Numbered from the stretch's first letter, positions 17,147 to 26,417 are shown. The stretch: DNA of 64,000 nucleotides from JBEVJK01 sp963791325 (GCA_963791325.1 CAWBRU010000008.1:124001-188000), one strand, 5' to 3'. Program-made: numbers and translations. Notes: generated from the sequence alone by a model not told the origin.

Positions 17147-18484
17147 ATGAACGCGCCTCCCTGCCAGACCGGCCTCGACGTCGACTGGTCCACCGAAGCG
17201 ATCGTCGAGCGGCGTAACCGCTTCTATTCGGCTTCGCAGAGGAAGTTCGTTCCCTACCGTGAGCCGCTGATCCTGAAGCGCGGGCGCGGCCAATATCTGT
17301 GGGACGAGGCGGGCCGCAAATATATCGACCTGCTCGGCATGAACCTGTGCATCTCGGTCGGCCACGCACACCCTGAAGTGGTCCGGGCGGCAACCGAGCA
17401 GGTCGCCGACCTGACCCACTGCACGACCATGTTCTATCACCCCGTGCCAGCCCAATATGCCGAGGAACTCGCCGGCACCATGCCCTCCGGCCATGACTGG
17501 GTGGTGCATTTCACCAACAGCGGTGCCGAGGCGATCGACCTCGCGCTCCTGATGGCGCGGTCCTTCACGCGCAACATCGACATCGTCGCGCTCGGCTCGA
17601 GCTATCATGGGGCCACCTTCGGGGCCCAGTCGGTGACCGGCATCGCAGGCTTCCGCCACCCGGTCCCGCAGCTCGGCGGAGTGGCTTTCGTCGCCGAGCC
17701 GAATGCCTATCGGGGCATCCATGGCGACGCCGTCGAGCCCTATCTCGGCGAGCTCGACCGGGTCATCGCCAGCGCCACCTGCGGCCGGCTGGCCGGCATG
17801 ATCATCGAGCCGGTGCAGGGCTATGGCGGCATCGTGCCGATGCCCGCCGGCTACATCGCCGAAGCGGCGGCGCGGGTCCGCCAAGCCGGCGGCGTGCTGA
17901 TCCTCGATGAGGTCCAGGCCGGCGTCGGCCGCACCGGAGAGGCATTCTGGTCGTTCGAGTCGCATGGCGTCGAGCCCGACATCATGGTCGCCGCCAAGGG
18001 CATCGGCAACGGCATCCCGCTCGGTGCCGTGGTCGCCAAGCGCGCCGTGGCCGAGGCCATGGCGGACAAGTTCCTGTTCCACACTTACGGCGCCAATCCG
18101 GTCGCCTGCGCGGCGGGCCGCGCCGTGCTGAAGGTTATTCGGGAAGAGGGCCTGCAGCGGAACGCCAAGCTGGTCGGCGCCGTGCTCAGGGAGCGGCTCG
18201 AGGCCCTCACGGACCGCTTCGCCCTGATCGGCGACATTCGCGGCCGCGGCCTGATGCTGGCGATCGAACTGGTCAAGGACCGAAAGACCCGCGAGCCGGC
18301 GCCGGACGAGGCTCTGGCTGTGTTCGAGGCGGCACGGCAGCACGGTCTGATCGCCAGCCGGTCGGGGCCCCACCGCAACGTCATCCGCATGTGCCCGCCG
18401 CTCTGCCTGTCGCTCGACGATGTCGACATGGTGATGGAGGCCTTCGTCCGCAGCTTCGAGGCGCTGCCCGCGCACCGCAATTGA
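17147..18484 (+). CDS. Class III PLP aminotransferase (AGXT2-like)
   Basis: PLP-dependent transaminase of the ornithine/acetylornithine/AGXT2 group, transferring an omega- or alpha-amino group to a keto acid such as pyruvate or glyoxylate. ATG 17147 follows GAGG. Typical motifs are present: FTNSGAEAIDLALLMAR, SSYHGATFGAQS, IIEPVQGYGGIVPMPAGY, LILDEVQAGVGRTGEAFWSF, and the PLP lysine in MVAAKGIGNGIPLGAV. At 445 residues it has normal length. It probably forms a unit with the upstream LysR gene. Exact substrate not predictable. Confidence 0.9.
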   Translation: MNAPPCQTGLDVDWSTEAIVERRNRFYSASQRKFVPYREPLILKRGRGQYLWDEAGRKYIDLLGMNLCISVGHAHPEVVRAATEQVADLTHCTTMFYHPVPAQYAEELAGTMPSGHDWVVHFTNSGAEAIDLALLMARSFTRNIDIVALGSSYHGATFGAQSVTGIAGFRHPVPQLGGVAFVAEPNAYRGIHGDAVEPYLGELDRVIASATCGRLAGMIIEPVQGYGGIVPMPAGYIAEAAARVRQAGGVLILDEVQAGVGRTGEAFWSFESHGVEPDIMVAAKGIGNGIPLGAVVAKRAVAEAMADKFLFHTYGANPVACAAGRAVLKVIREEGLQRNAKLVGAVLRERLEALTDRFALIGDIRGRGLMLAIELVKDRKTREPAPDEALAVFEAARQHGLIASRSGPHRNVIRMCPPLCLSLDDVDMVMEAFVRSFEALPAHRN

Positions 18485-18695
18485 GGACCGCCACGGGGGG
18501 CCCGATCGTCCGCCCGAGAGCGGGATCTCCGCGACCAACGCGTTCGGCGTTTGCGCGAGGAGAAACCGGGGTCCGCTTTTTCCGGATCATGCTTTAGCCT
18601 GACTGCCCGATTGACGGAAGCAGGCATGCGATTGGCCAACTCTGCCGATATCCCGGCTTCGTGTAAGCCTGCACTCTGGGGCAGGGTGCGGGCGT

Positions 18696-18953
18696 ATGAG
18701 TGGGTATCGCAAGAAGTTGCTGCAAGACCTCGAAGAGGGCCGCGAAGAGATCGCCCGCGATCTGGCCGGCCCCCCCGAGCCGCGCAAGGTGTCGGGCCGC
18801 GAGGACAGGCTGCATAAGCAGATCACCACCTTGGAACTGCTCGTTGACGATGTCGAGACCCGGCTCGGCATCTGGAGAGGCGCCTTTCTCGTCGTCTTCT
18901 ACGTCCTGGTCGTGCTTCTGGTCTGCGACCTGACCAACAGCGAACCGTTCTGA
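18696..18953 (+). CDS. Small membrane protein with N-terminal coiled coil (85 aa)
   Basis: No family recognised. A charged helical N-terminus (SGYRKKLLQDLEEGREEIAR, then REDRLHKQITTLELLVDDVE) is followed by one transmembrane segment (GAFLVVFYVLVVLLVCDL) and a short tail, so a single-pass protein with a cytoplasmic coil is likely. The composition argues for a real gene. Its neighbours give no functional hint. Confidence 0.6.
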   Translation: MSGYRKKLLQDLEEGREEIARDLAGPPEPRKVSGREDRLHKQITTLELLVDDVETRLGIWRGAFLVVFYVLVVLLVCDLTNSEPF

Positions 18954-19105
18954 CCGGAGTCGCCGCCGGTTGCTTCGGCCACCGCCCGGCGTCGTTCCAG
19001 TGAATAGCAATGGAAATCGGGTGGCAGGAAGCGCCGATCTCCCCGAGAGTCGGACGGAAGAACGCAGCCATGCCGGCTGGGTCTTGTTCCCAAGGAGATG
19101 CGCGC

Positions 19106-19855
19106 ATGAGCCGCCGCTTGAGCCTTGTCGCCCCGACTGCCGAGAGCGGCAGCGCCGCGGCCCGGATCGCAGCCTATGACTGGCAGGCTCTCGCCGGCGA
19201 GCTCGACAGCTGGGGCTCGGCCGTGCTGCCGAAGCTGCTGTCGCCGCAGGAATGCAGCGATCTTGCCGCCCTCTATTCCGAGGAGCGGCATTTCCGCAGC
19301 CATGTGGTCATGGCCCGCCATGGCTTCGGCCGCGGTGAGTATCGATATTTCAGCTACCCGCTGCCGCCGCTGCTCGGCGGCTTGCGGACCGCGCTCTACG
19401 CTCCGCTCGCCGCTGTCGCCAACCGATGGAACGCTCGCCTCGGGATCGCCGAGCGCTATCCGGCCGAGCACGCCGCCTACCTCGAGCGATGCCACGCGGC
19501 CGGCCAGACGCGGCCGACACCGCTGCTGCTCAGATATGTCGCCGGCGACTTCAACTGCCTGCATCAGGATCTCTATGGCGCGCTGGCCTTTCCCATCCAG
19601 GTCGCCGTGCTCCTGTCTCGGCCGGGCGAAGACTTTGCCGGCGGCGAGTTCGTGCTCGCCGAACAGCGGCCACGCATGCAGAGCCGTGCCGAAGTGGTGC
19701 CGCTGACGCAAGGCGATGCCGTCGCGTTCGCGGTCAATACCCGACCGGTTGAGGGGTCGAAGGGCACCTACCGCGTCAAGCTGCGGCACGGTGTGAGCCG
19801 GCTCCGCTCCGGCACCCGCCACACCGTCGGCATCATCTTCCACGACGCGACCTAG
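19106..19855 (+). CDS. 2-oxoglutarate/Fe(II)-dependent oxygenase
   Basis: Cytosolic dioxygenase of the prolyl-hydroxylase-like 2OG-Fe(II) superfamily (249 aa). ATG 19106 follows AAGGAGA at 19092-19098; the frame is open upstream but lacks such a site. Iron ligands are visible as HQD (H153, D155) and the distal H228 (KLRHGVSRLRSG), with R234 or R238 suited to 2-oxoglutarate binding. The substrate is unknown; relatives hydroxylate or demethylate proteins, nucleic acids or small molecules. It stands alone, followed by a dispersed repeat. Confidence 0.8.
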   Translation: MSRRLSLVAPTAESGSAAARIAAYDWQALAGELDSWGSAVLPKLLSPQECSDLAALYSEERHFRSHVVMARHGFGRGEYRYFSYPLPPLLGGLRTALYAPLAAVANRWNARLGIAERYPAEHAAYLERCHAAGQTRPTPLLLRYVAGDFNCLHQDLYGALAFPIQVAVLLSRPGEDFAGGEFVLAEQRPRMQSRAEVVPLTQGDAVAFAVNTRPVEGSKGTYRVKLRHGVSRLRSGTRHTVGIIFHDAT

Positions 19856-19858
19856 CGC

Positions 19859-19954
19859 GGATCCCCGTTTCTGCGAATCGGTGCTCCCTCCAAGTCTTTG
19901 TTTTTCCGCAGGTCCCGCACGGAAAACCGCTTCCACTTTTCCTGGATTTGCTCG
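19859..19954 (+). repeat. Dispersed intergenic repeat, copy A
   Basis: Carries the core AAGTCTTTGTTTTTCCGCA followed by GGAAAACCGCTTCCAC and a CCTGGATTTGCTC end. Same family as the copies near 46591, 55723, 58867-59168 and 59830. It begins a few bases after the oxygenase stop. Confidence 0.75.
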
Positions 19955-20021
19955 AGCGCGCGACGGCGGCCGCCGCATGGAGTAGGCTTGGCTGGGAGGG
20001 CAAGCGCGAGAGGAGCCGCAG

Positions 20022-20231
20022 ATGTCCGAAGGCTGGAGGATCACCGTGGTCGATGACGGCCGCATCCGCGTGTTTCTGGCGCGGATTGCCGATCTGGAAT
20101 CGGCGCGAAGCTGGGTCATGGAGATGGTGCCCGACGCCAGCGATGTGCGGGTCGATCCGCTGGCGGGCGGGTTCGGCAAATACAATCTGCTCGACGGGCA
20201 GATCATCGAATCGACCGAGGCCGGCACGTAA
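20022..20231 (+). CDS. Small conserved-type hypothetical protein (69 aa)
   Basis: ATG 20022 follows GAGAGGAG. The product reads MSEGWRITVVDDGRIRVFLA, then DLESARSWVMEMVPDASDVR, with alternating strands and helices like a compact alpha/beta domain. No family recognised. It precedes the cyclase gene by 120 bp on the same strand and could be co-transcribed with it. Confidence 0.6.
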   Translation: MSEGWRITVVDDGRIRVFLARIADLESARSWVMEMVPDASDVRVDPLAGGFGKYNLLDGQIIESTEAGT

Positions 20232-20352
20232 AGCCGGACCGTTCCAGGAAACCAGGCGTCGAATTCCCTGCTCGCACCGTGGTTGGTGGAAAGGCTCTGA
20301 CCGCGCTGATACCGTGGCCGTTCGATTGAAACCAATGCCTGAGGGGATGGAT

Positions 20353-21846
20353 ATGCCGCCGCCGGTCGATGACGATCACCTGAGCGCACTTTTCCGTGCA
20401 CTCGGGTCGGTCGACAGGCTTGCCCCGGAGGCTCTGTCGCGGCTCGAAAGCTTCGTTCGTACCGCGGACGACTATGAGCTCTTTCGCGTCAACCCCATCC
20501 AGTACGGCGCCGCGCAAGACCTTTCCGAGACACAGGCGATCGAACTGTTCGTCCACGCCGCAAAGGTCGGCCTGTTCGAGATGGACTGGCTGCTCATCTG
20601 CGCTTATTGCCCCCAGGTCGCCGGGAGCTTTCGCGACCTCGACCAGCTTCATCCCCGCTTCCGCTGCGCGTTTTGCAACGCGGTCAACGATGTGGGGCTG
20701 GACGACTATATTCAAGTCGCCTTCACGATCTCGCGCGGCGTGCGCGACATCGTTTTCCATCGTCCGGAAGAGCTTACGGTCGAGGACTTCTATCTGCGTT
20801 ATAATTTCTCGAAGGGCTTCATTGCGCCGTTCGGCATGACTCACCAACAGCTTGTCGCCGCGCTGTCTCGCGGCTTTGCCGATATCGAAGGCCATGCGGG
20901 TGGCAGCTTCGCATTCGAAGTCACGGCCGGCCGTTTCGAGGTGCTTGATCTGAGCCACAGACTGTTGCTGGTGTTTTTCGTCGGCGGCGAGCCGGCAGAG
21001 CCGCAACAGACTCTGGTCGAGCTCGAATCCGGCCGCTTTCATCTGCCTGACCGGCCGACGGCCCCGCGCGAGATGGTCTTGGGCAACGGCCGCTTTTCCT
21101 TCCGCCAAGCCGCCGATCTCGCCCCCGGCAGCCACACCATCCGGATCGACAATCGCACCGCTCAACGCGGCCGCTTCTGGTTTGTTCAATATCCACCCGG
21201 GTTCGAGCCGCATCCGGTCGAATACGAGCCGTTCCTTTCCGGCAAGCGGCTGCTGCTCAGCCCGAGCTTCGGCGAACTCTTCAAGGCTCAGCTGGTCGAC
21301 GAGGGCGAGACCCTCAGCGTCGCTGACCTGACCTATCTGTTTACCGACCTGAAGCAGTCGACCCCGCTGTACGAGAACGTCGGCGACGTGAACGCCTATT
21401 TCCTCGTCCGCCAGCATTTCGAAATCCTGAACCGGATCATCCGGGAACGCCTCGGCATCATCGTCAAAACCATCGGCGACGCGGTGATGGCGGCCTTCGA
21501 GCATCCGCAGGACGCGGTGCAGGCGGCCATCGAGATGATCGAGGAGCTTTCGCGGTTCAATCGGACGGCTTCGCGGCCGCTTGGACTGAAGGTCGGCCTC
21601 CACCGGGGCCGCGCGATTGCGGTCACGCTGAACGACCGGATCGATTACTTCGGCCAGGATGTCAACATCGCCGCGCGGGTGCAGGGTCTGGCGGACGTCA
21701 ACGAGATCTGCATCAGCGCGGCGGTGATGGAGGGCTCTGGCGTTGCCGAGATCCTCGGTTCGCGCGCGGTGTCCCGCGGCTACGAGCGCCTCCGGGGGAT
21801 CGGCCAGGAGCTGGAGGTCCACCGCGTGATGGTGACCGGGGTCTAG
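20353..21846 (+). CDS. Class III adenylate cyclase with DUF5939-type N-terminal region
   Basis: Would convert ATP to cAMP in the cytosol. ATG 20353 is chosen because GAGGGG lies 6 bases before it. The N-terminal 300 residues fit DUF5939-type regions and contain two Cys pairs, CAYC (83-86) and CAFC (105-108), suggesting a zinc site. The catalytic domain (about 320-480) has metal aspartates D332 (FTDLKQST) and D376 (IGDAVMA), K372 and D436 for adenine, and N438/R442 (DVNIAARV) for the transition state, so it should be active. At 497 residues it has no membrane segment. What the N-terminus senses is unknown. Confidence 0.85.
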   Translation: MPPPVDDDHLSALFRALGSVDRLAPEALSRLESFVRTADDYELFRVNPIQYGAAQDLSETQAIELFVHAAKVGLFEMDWLLICAYCPQVAGSFRDLDQLHPRFRCAFCNAVNDVGLDDYIQVAFTISRGVRDIVFHRPEELTVEDFYLRYNFSKGFIAPFGMTHQQLVAALSRGFADIEGHAGGSFAFEVTAGRFEVLDLSHRLLLVFFVGGEPAEPQQTLVELESGRFHLPDRPTAPREMVLGNGRFSFRQAADLAPGSHTIRIDNRTAQRGRFWFVQYPPGFEPHPVEYEPFLSGKRLLLSPSFGELFKAQLVDEGETLSVADLTYLFTDLKQSTPLYENVGDVNAYFLVRQHFEILNRIIRERLGIIVKTIGDAVMAAFEHPQDAVQAAIEMIEELSRFNRTASRPLGLKVGLHRGRAIAVTLNDRIDYFGQDVNIAARVQGLADVNEICISAAVMEGSGVAEILGSRAVSRGYERLRGIGQELEVHRVMVTGV

Positions 21847-22010
21847 ATCCTCGCCCTGTCGCCGGCGGATCCGACGTCGCTTCGCGTCCCGTCGCGGCCC
21901 CGCTCTTGCATTCCCTTGGGTTTGCTGGAAGGCTCGGCCCGCGCCGGTAATCTCAGTATTGCCGTGCGGATCCTGAAGGTCGGGGAAAGGACATCGCGGG
22001 CCCTGTCGAG

Positions 22011-23219
22011 ATGAACGACGACCACGACTTCTTCGATGCCTGCGCCTTGATCGGCGCGCATGACGCGCCTCATGCCTTCGATGCCGTCGTGCCGCCGATC
22101 GTTCAGACCTCGCTGTTTACCTTCCCCAGCTATGACGAGATGCTCGCCACCTACCGGGGTGAGAAGCTGCGGCCGACCTATACGCGCGGCCTCAACCCCA
22201 CCGTGCGGCTGTTCGAGGAGATGGTGGCGGCGCTCGAAGGCGCGGAAGACGCCATCGGCTTTGCCAGCGGCATGTCGGCGATCTCCTCGGCGGTGCTGAG
22301 CTTCGTGCAGCCGGGCGCGCGCATCGTCGCGGTCAGGCATGTCTACCCCGACGCGTTCCGCCTGTTCGGGACGCTGCTCAAGCGCATGCAAATCGAGGTC
22401 ACCTATGTCGACGGCCGCGACGAAGCGGCGGTCGCGCAGGCCCTGCCGGGCGCCGCGCTGCTCTATCTGGAAAGCCCGACCAGCTGGGTGATGGAGACCC
22501 AGGACCTCGCTGCCCTTGCCGGGCTCGCCAAGGCGCACGGGGTGCCGGCGATCTGCGACAACAGCTGGGCGAGCCCGGTGTTTCAGCGGCCGCTGTCGCT
22601 CGGCGTCGATCTGGTCGTCCATTCGGCCTCGAAGTATCTCGGCGGCCACAGCGATGTCGTGGCCGGCATCGTCGCCGGACCGCGGCAGATGATCGGCCGG
22701 ATCCGCGCCGAGGCCTACCCCTATCTCGGCGGCAAGCTCTCGCCGTTCGATGCCTGGCTGCTGATCCGCGGGCTCCGCACCCTGCCCGTCAGGATGCGGG
22801 CGCACCAGGCGTCCGCCCTGGCGATCGCCCGCCGGCTGCAGGCGCACCCGGCCGTCGAGCGGGTCTGCCATCCCGGCCTCGCCAACCAGCTGCCGCCGGG
22901 ACTCAAGGGCACCTCCGGCCTGTTCTCCTTCATCTTCCGCGACGGCGTCGACATCCGCGGCTTTGCCGACCGGCTGGCGCTGTTCAAGCTCGGCGTCTCC
23001 TGGGGCGGCCATGAAAGCTTGATCGTGCCCGGCGAGGTCGTGCTGCAGCAGAAGGCAGAACCGAATTCCGCGGTGGCGTTCGGCATCCATCCGCGGTCGG
23101 TGCGGCTCCACGTCGGCCTCGAGGGAACCGAGGCCCTGTGGAGCGACCTGGAGGCGGCAATCGCTGCCGCCTCCGCCAACGAGAAACCTCCGGGCCAACG
23201 GGAAGGGAACCCCCAATGA
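22011..23219 (+). CDS. Cys/Met-metabolism PLP enzyme (cystathionine lyase/gamma-synthase family)
   Basis: Fold-type I PLP enzyme acting on sulfur or related gamma/beta-substituted amino acids. PLP lysine in SASKYLGGHSD; other family marks are YTRGLNPTVRLFEEMVAALE, GFASGMSAISSAVLSF, YLESPTSWVMETQDL and the C-terminal SWGGHESLIVP. It is 402 residues, a normal length. Its stop overlaps the start of the ABC binding protein (ATGA), so enzyme and transporter are translationally coupled. This implies the imported compound, or a product of it, is the enzyme's substrate. The exact reaction cannot be fixed. Confidence 0.85.
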   Translation: MNDDHDFFDACALIGAHDAPHAFDAVVPPIVQTSLFTFPSYDEMLATYRGEKLRPTYTRGLNPTVRLFEEMVAALEGAEDAIGFASGMSAISSAVLSFVQPGARIVAVRHVYPDAFRLFGTLLKRMQIEVTYVDGRDEAAVAQALPGAALLYLESPTSWVMETQDLAALAGLAKAHGVPAICDNSWASPVFQRPLSLGVDLVVHSASKYLGGHSDVVAGIVAGPRQMIGRIRAEAYPYLGGKLSPFDAWLLIRGLRTLPVRMRAHQASALAIARRLQAHPAVERVCHPGLANQLPPGLKGTSGLFSFIFRDGVDIRGFADRLALFKLGVSWGGHESLIVPGEVVLQQKAEPNSAVAFGIHPRSVRLHVGLEGTEALWSDLEAAIAAASANEKPPGQREGNPQ

Positions 23220-24478
23220 AGACGCTTTTGATCGCCGCCCTCGCCAGCGCTCTCATGGCTGGCAGCGCACTTGCCGACACCACCCTCAAGCTCGTCGAAG
23301 TGATCACCAGCCCCGAGCGCACCGAGACGCTCAAGTCGATCGTGGCGAAGTTCGAGGCCGCCAACCCCGGCACCCATGTCGAGATCGTCTCGCTGCCGTG
23401 GGGCGAGGCGTTCCAGAAGTTCGCGACCATGGTGTCGGCGGGCGACCTGCCGGACGTGATGGAAATGCCCGACACCTGGCTGTCGCTCTATGCCAACAAC
23501 GGGCTGCTCGAGAATCTCGAGCCCTATCTCAGCAAATGGGAATATACCGGCGGCCTGACCGACCGGGCGCTGGAACTCGGCCGGGACGTCAAGAACACTG
23601 CCTATATGCTGCCCTACGGCTTTTATCTCAGGGCCATGTTCTACAACAAGAAGCTGTTCCAGGAGGCCGGCGTGGCCGAGCCTCCGAAGACGATGGACGA
23701 GTTCTGGGCGGCGGCCGAGAAGGTGTCGAAGCTGCCCGGCAAGTCCGGCTATTGCCTGCGCGGCGGCCCGGGCGGCTTGAACGGCTGGGTGATGTTCGGC
23801 GCCAGCATGGCCGGGTCGAACGCCTTCTTCAACGACGACGGCACCTCGACCATGAACAGCCCGGGCTGGGTCAAGGGCCTGACCTGGGTGGTGGACCTCT
23901 ACAAGAAGGGGCTGGCGCCGAAGGACAGCGTCAACTGGGGCTTCAACGAGATCGTCGCCGGCTTCTACACCGGCACCTGCGCCATGCTCGACCAGGATCC
24001 GGATGCGCTGATTGCCATCGCCCAGCGGATGAAGGCCGACGATTACGGCATCACCACCATGCCGAAGGGTCCGGACGGCAAGACGTTCCCGACCATCGGC
24101 TATGCCGGGTGGTCGATGCTGTCTGCCAGCCAGAACAAGGACTTGTCGTGGAAGCTGATCGCCACGCTCGAAGGTCCGGAAGGCAATGTCGAGTGGAACA
24201 AGAAGACCGGCGCCCTCCCCGTCCACAAATCGGCGCTCACCGACCCGTTCTATTCGAGCGAGCAGTTCAAGGGCTGGTTTGCCGAGCTCGAGGACAAGAA
24301 CGCGGTGCCGACGGTGATGCCGACCTATCTGGAGGAGTTCGCCTTCTTCAAGGATTCGCTGGTCATCAAGACCAGTCAGCAGGCGCTGCTCGGCGACATC
24401 ACGCCTGACCAGATGGCCGATCAATGGGCCCAATATCTGACCAAGGCGCAGCAGAAATATCTGGCCGGCAAGAAGTAA
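23216..24478 (+). CDS. ABC transporter substrate-binding protein, family 1 (sugar type)
   Basis: Periplasmic binding protein of the CUT1/family 1 class. ATG 23216 overlaps the upstream stop and follows GGAAGGGAA. A signal peptide of about 20 residues (MKTLLIAALASALMAGSALA) is visible. Domain features include KFEAANPGTHVEIVSLPWGE and FQKFATMVSAGDLPDVMEMP, and WKLIATLEGPEG near the end; 420 residues fits the family. A 10-bp GC stem-loop follows before the permease genes. Ligand unknown: family 1 proteins bind sugars, glycerol phosphates or other polyols, but coupling to a PLP enzyme hints at an amino-containing compound. Confidence 0.9.
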   Translation: MKTLLIAALASALMAGSALADTTLKLVEVITSPERTETLKSIVAKFEAANPGTHVEIVSLPWGEAFQKFATMVSAGDLPDVMEMPDTWLSLYANNGLLENLEPYLSKWEYTGGLTDRALELGRDVKNTAYMLPYGFYLRAMFYNKKLFQEAGVAEPPKTMDEFWAAAEKVSKLPGKSGYCLRGGPGGLNGWVMFGASMAGSNAFFNDDGTSTMNSPGWVKGLTWVVDLYKKGLAPKDSVNWGFNEIVAGFYTGTCAMLDQDPDALIAIAQRMKADDYGITTMPKGPDGKTFPTIGYAGWSMLSASQNKDLSWKLIATLEGPEGNVEWNKKTGALPVHKSALTDPFYSSEQFKGWFAELEDKNAVPTVMPTYLEEFAFFKDSLVIKTSQQALLGDITPDQMADQWAQYLTKAQQKYLAGKK

Positions 24479-24535
24479 AAGCGCCGCCGCTTCCCTGGCT
24501 GCAGCCGGCCGCCTGCGCGGCGGGCGGCCGCGGCA

Positions 24536-24561
24536 GCCGGCCGGGGTTTTGCCCGGCCGGC
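24536..24561 (+). promoter_or_regulatory. Stem-loop between binding-protein and permease genes
   Basis: GCCGGCCGGG (24536-24545) pairs perfectly with CCCGGCCGGC (24552-24561) around GTTTTG. It lies 58 bp after the binding-protein stop. Such intercistronic hairpins are known to keep binding-protein mRNA above permease mRNA. Confidence 0.6.
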
Positions 24562-24599
24562 CCGACCTCAACCGGAGCTTCACGAAGATCGCCCGCCCG

Positions 24600-25526
24600 A
24601 TGGCCGTCCAAGATGCCGCCGCGCCGCCGAACCGGCCCCTGCTGGAGCGGATGTCGCTCAGCCTGGAGCCTTACCTCTACGCGGCGCCGGCGCTGATCCT
24701 GATCGTCGCCATCATGCTGGTGCCCTTGGCGCTCGGCGTGTCCTATGCCTTTCGCGACGTCCAGCTGCTCAACCCGCTCTCCGGCGGCTTCGTCGGGCTG
24801 GAGCATTTCCGCGCGCTGGCGGCCGACGACAATTTCTACCGCGCCTTGCGCAACACGCTGTGGTGGACCGGTGCCTCGGTGCTGCTGCAATTTCTGTTCG
24901 GGCTGATCCTGGCGCTGCTGCTGGAGCGGCCGTTTGCCGGGCGTGGCCTCGCCCAGGCGCTGGTCTTCCTGCCGTGGGCGGTGCCCAGCTTTCTCACCGG
25001 CCTCAATTGGGCCTGGCTGTTCAACCCGGTGATCGGGCCGCTGCCGCACTGGCTGTTCGCGCTCGGCCTGATGACGGAGCCGCGGAACATCCTCTCCGAC
25101 CCGCAGCTCGCGATGTGGGGGCCGATCGCCGCCAATGTCTGGTGGGGCATCCCGTTTTTCGCCATCACCATGCTTGCAGCGCTCCAGGCGATCCCGCGCG
25201 ACCTCTATGAAGCCGCGGCGATCGATGGTGCCGGCGCGATCCGCCGCTTCACCGCGATCACCCTGCCGTTTCTGGCGCCGACGATCGCCATCACCGTGCT
25301 GTTGCGCACCGTCTGGATCGCCAACTTCGCAGACCTGATCGTCGTCATGACCAACGGGGGGCCGGCCGACCGGACGCAGATCGTCGCCAGCTACATCTTC
25401 ACCCAGGCCTTCAGAGCGCTGGATTTCGGCTATGCCTCGGCAATTGCGCTGGTGCTGCTCCTGCTGCTGCTCGGCTATGCGATGGTGATCGTCGTCACCC
25501 GCCGGATGCTGCTGGAGCGGGGCTGA
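24600..25526 (+). CDS. ABC sugar-type permease, subunit 1
   Basis: Inner-membrane permease of the MalF/UgpA type. About six hydrophobic segments are visible (YAAPALILIVAIMLVPLAL, LLQFLFGLILALLL, ALVFLPWAVPSFLTG and others). The EAA loop contacting the ATPase is present (EAAAIDGAGAIRRFTAITLP). ATG 24600 gives MAVQDAAAPP; an earlier ATG at 24549 falls inside the intercistronic hairpin. The next permease starts 5 bp after its stop. Confidence 0.9.
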   Translation: MAVQDAAAPPNRPLLERMSLSLEPYLYAAPALILIVAIMLVPLALGVSYAFRDVQLLNPLSGGFVGLEHFRALAADDNFYRALRNTLWWTGASVLLQFLFGLILALLLERPFAGRGLAQALVFLPWAVPSFLTGLNWAWLFNPVIGPLPHWLFALGLMTEPRNILSDPQLAMWGPIAANVWWGIPFFAITMLAALQAIPRDLYEAAAIDGAGAIRRFTAITLPFLAPTIAITVLLRTVWIANFADLIVVMTNGGPADRTQIVASYIFTQAFRALDFGYASAIALVLLLLLLGYAMVIVVTRRMLLERG

Positions 25527-25530
25527 GACG

Positions 25531-26364
25531 ATGCAGGCCGGCGCGATCCTCGGCACGGTGCTGCATCGGCTGGCGATCCTCGCCTATGTGGTGTTTGCGC
25601 TTTTCCCGCTGTTCTGGCTGCTCAAGGTCGCCGTGACCCCCAACGATCTGCTCTATTCGGAAGGTGTGCGGCTGTGGCCTTCGCGAACCAGCCTGGAGCA
25701 TTTCAGCTTCGTGCTCGCCCACAGCGCCTTCCCGATCTTCTTCCGCAACAGCCTGATCGTTTCGGGCGCGACCGCCGTGATCGTCACCGCGGTGGCCTCG
25801 CTGTCCGGCTACGCCCTTTCGCGCTTCGCCTTCCGCGGCAAATATTGGCTGGTCGGACTGATGCTGCTCACCCAGATGTTCCCGCTGGTGATGCTCGTGG
25901 CGCCGATCTTCAAGATGCTGTCGCCGATCGGCCTCACCAACAGCCTGAGCGGCCTGGTGCTGGTCTATACCGCGTTCAACATTCCGTTCGCCACGTTCCT
26001 GATGCAGTCGTTCTTCGACGGCATCCCGAAGGAGCTGGAGGAAGCGGCCAAGATCGATGGCGCCAGCCAGTTCAAGGCGTTTCTGCAAATCATTCTGCCG
26101 CTGACGCTGCCCGGCCTGGCCGCCACGCTCGGCTTCGTCTTCACCGCGGCCTGGAGCGAGCTGCTGTTTGCGCTGATGCTGATCTCCGGCAACGAGCATG
26201 CGACCTTTCCGGTCGGGCTCTTGACCTTCGTGTCCAAGTTCTCGGTCGACTTCGGACAGATGATGGCAGCCGGCGTGCTGGCGCTGATCCCGGCCTGCCT
26301 CTTCTTCCTGCTGATCCAGCGCTATCTGGTCCAGGGGCTGACGGCCGGAGCCGTCAAAGGCTAG
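25531..26364 (+). CDS. ABC sugar-type permease, subunit 2
   Basis: Inner-membrane permease of the MalG/UgpE type, 277 residues, partner of the preceding permease. Six transmembrane segments are predicted by eye, and the EAA loop reads EEAAKIDGASQFKAFLQIIL. The operon then ends: the next genes face the other way and no ATP-binding subunit is encoded, so the transporter must borrow an ATPase from elsewhere in the genome. Confidence 0.9.
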   Translation: MQAGAILGTVLHRLAILAYVVFALFPLFWLLKVAVTPNDLLYSEGVRLWPSRTSLEHFSFVLAHSAFPIFFRNSLIVSGATAVIVTAVASLSGYALSRFAFRGKYWLVGLMLLTQMFPLVMLVAPIFKMLSPIGLTNSLSGLVLVYTAFNIPFATFLMQSFFDGIPKELEEAAKIDGASQFKAFLQIILPLTLPGLAATLGFVFTAAWSELLFALMLISGNEHATFPVGLLTFVSKFSVDFGQMMAAGVLALIPACLFFLLIQRYLVQGLTAGAVKG

Positions 26365-26402
26365 AGCACATTCGAGGAGACGTCGCGATGCGAACAAGCG
26401 CT

Positions 26403-26417
26403 GAGCCGCTCCGGCTC
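26403..26417. terminator. Short stem-loop between convergent genes
   Basis: GAGCCG and CGGCTC flank CTC (26403-26417), in the gap between the end of the permease operon and the end of the glycosylase gene. A bidirectional terminator is plausible, but no clear T-run is present. Confidence 0.3.

Noticed and set aside
22721..24583. 620-codon minus-strand frame across the binding-protein gene
   Set aside because: Overlaps two clear plus-strand genes and reads as Arg/Gly/Leu-rich shadow.
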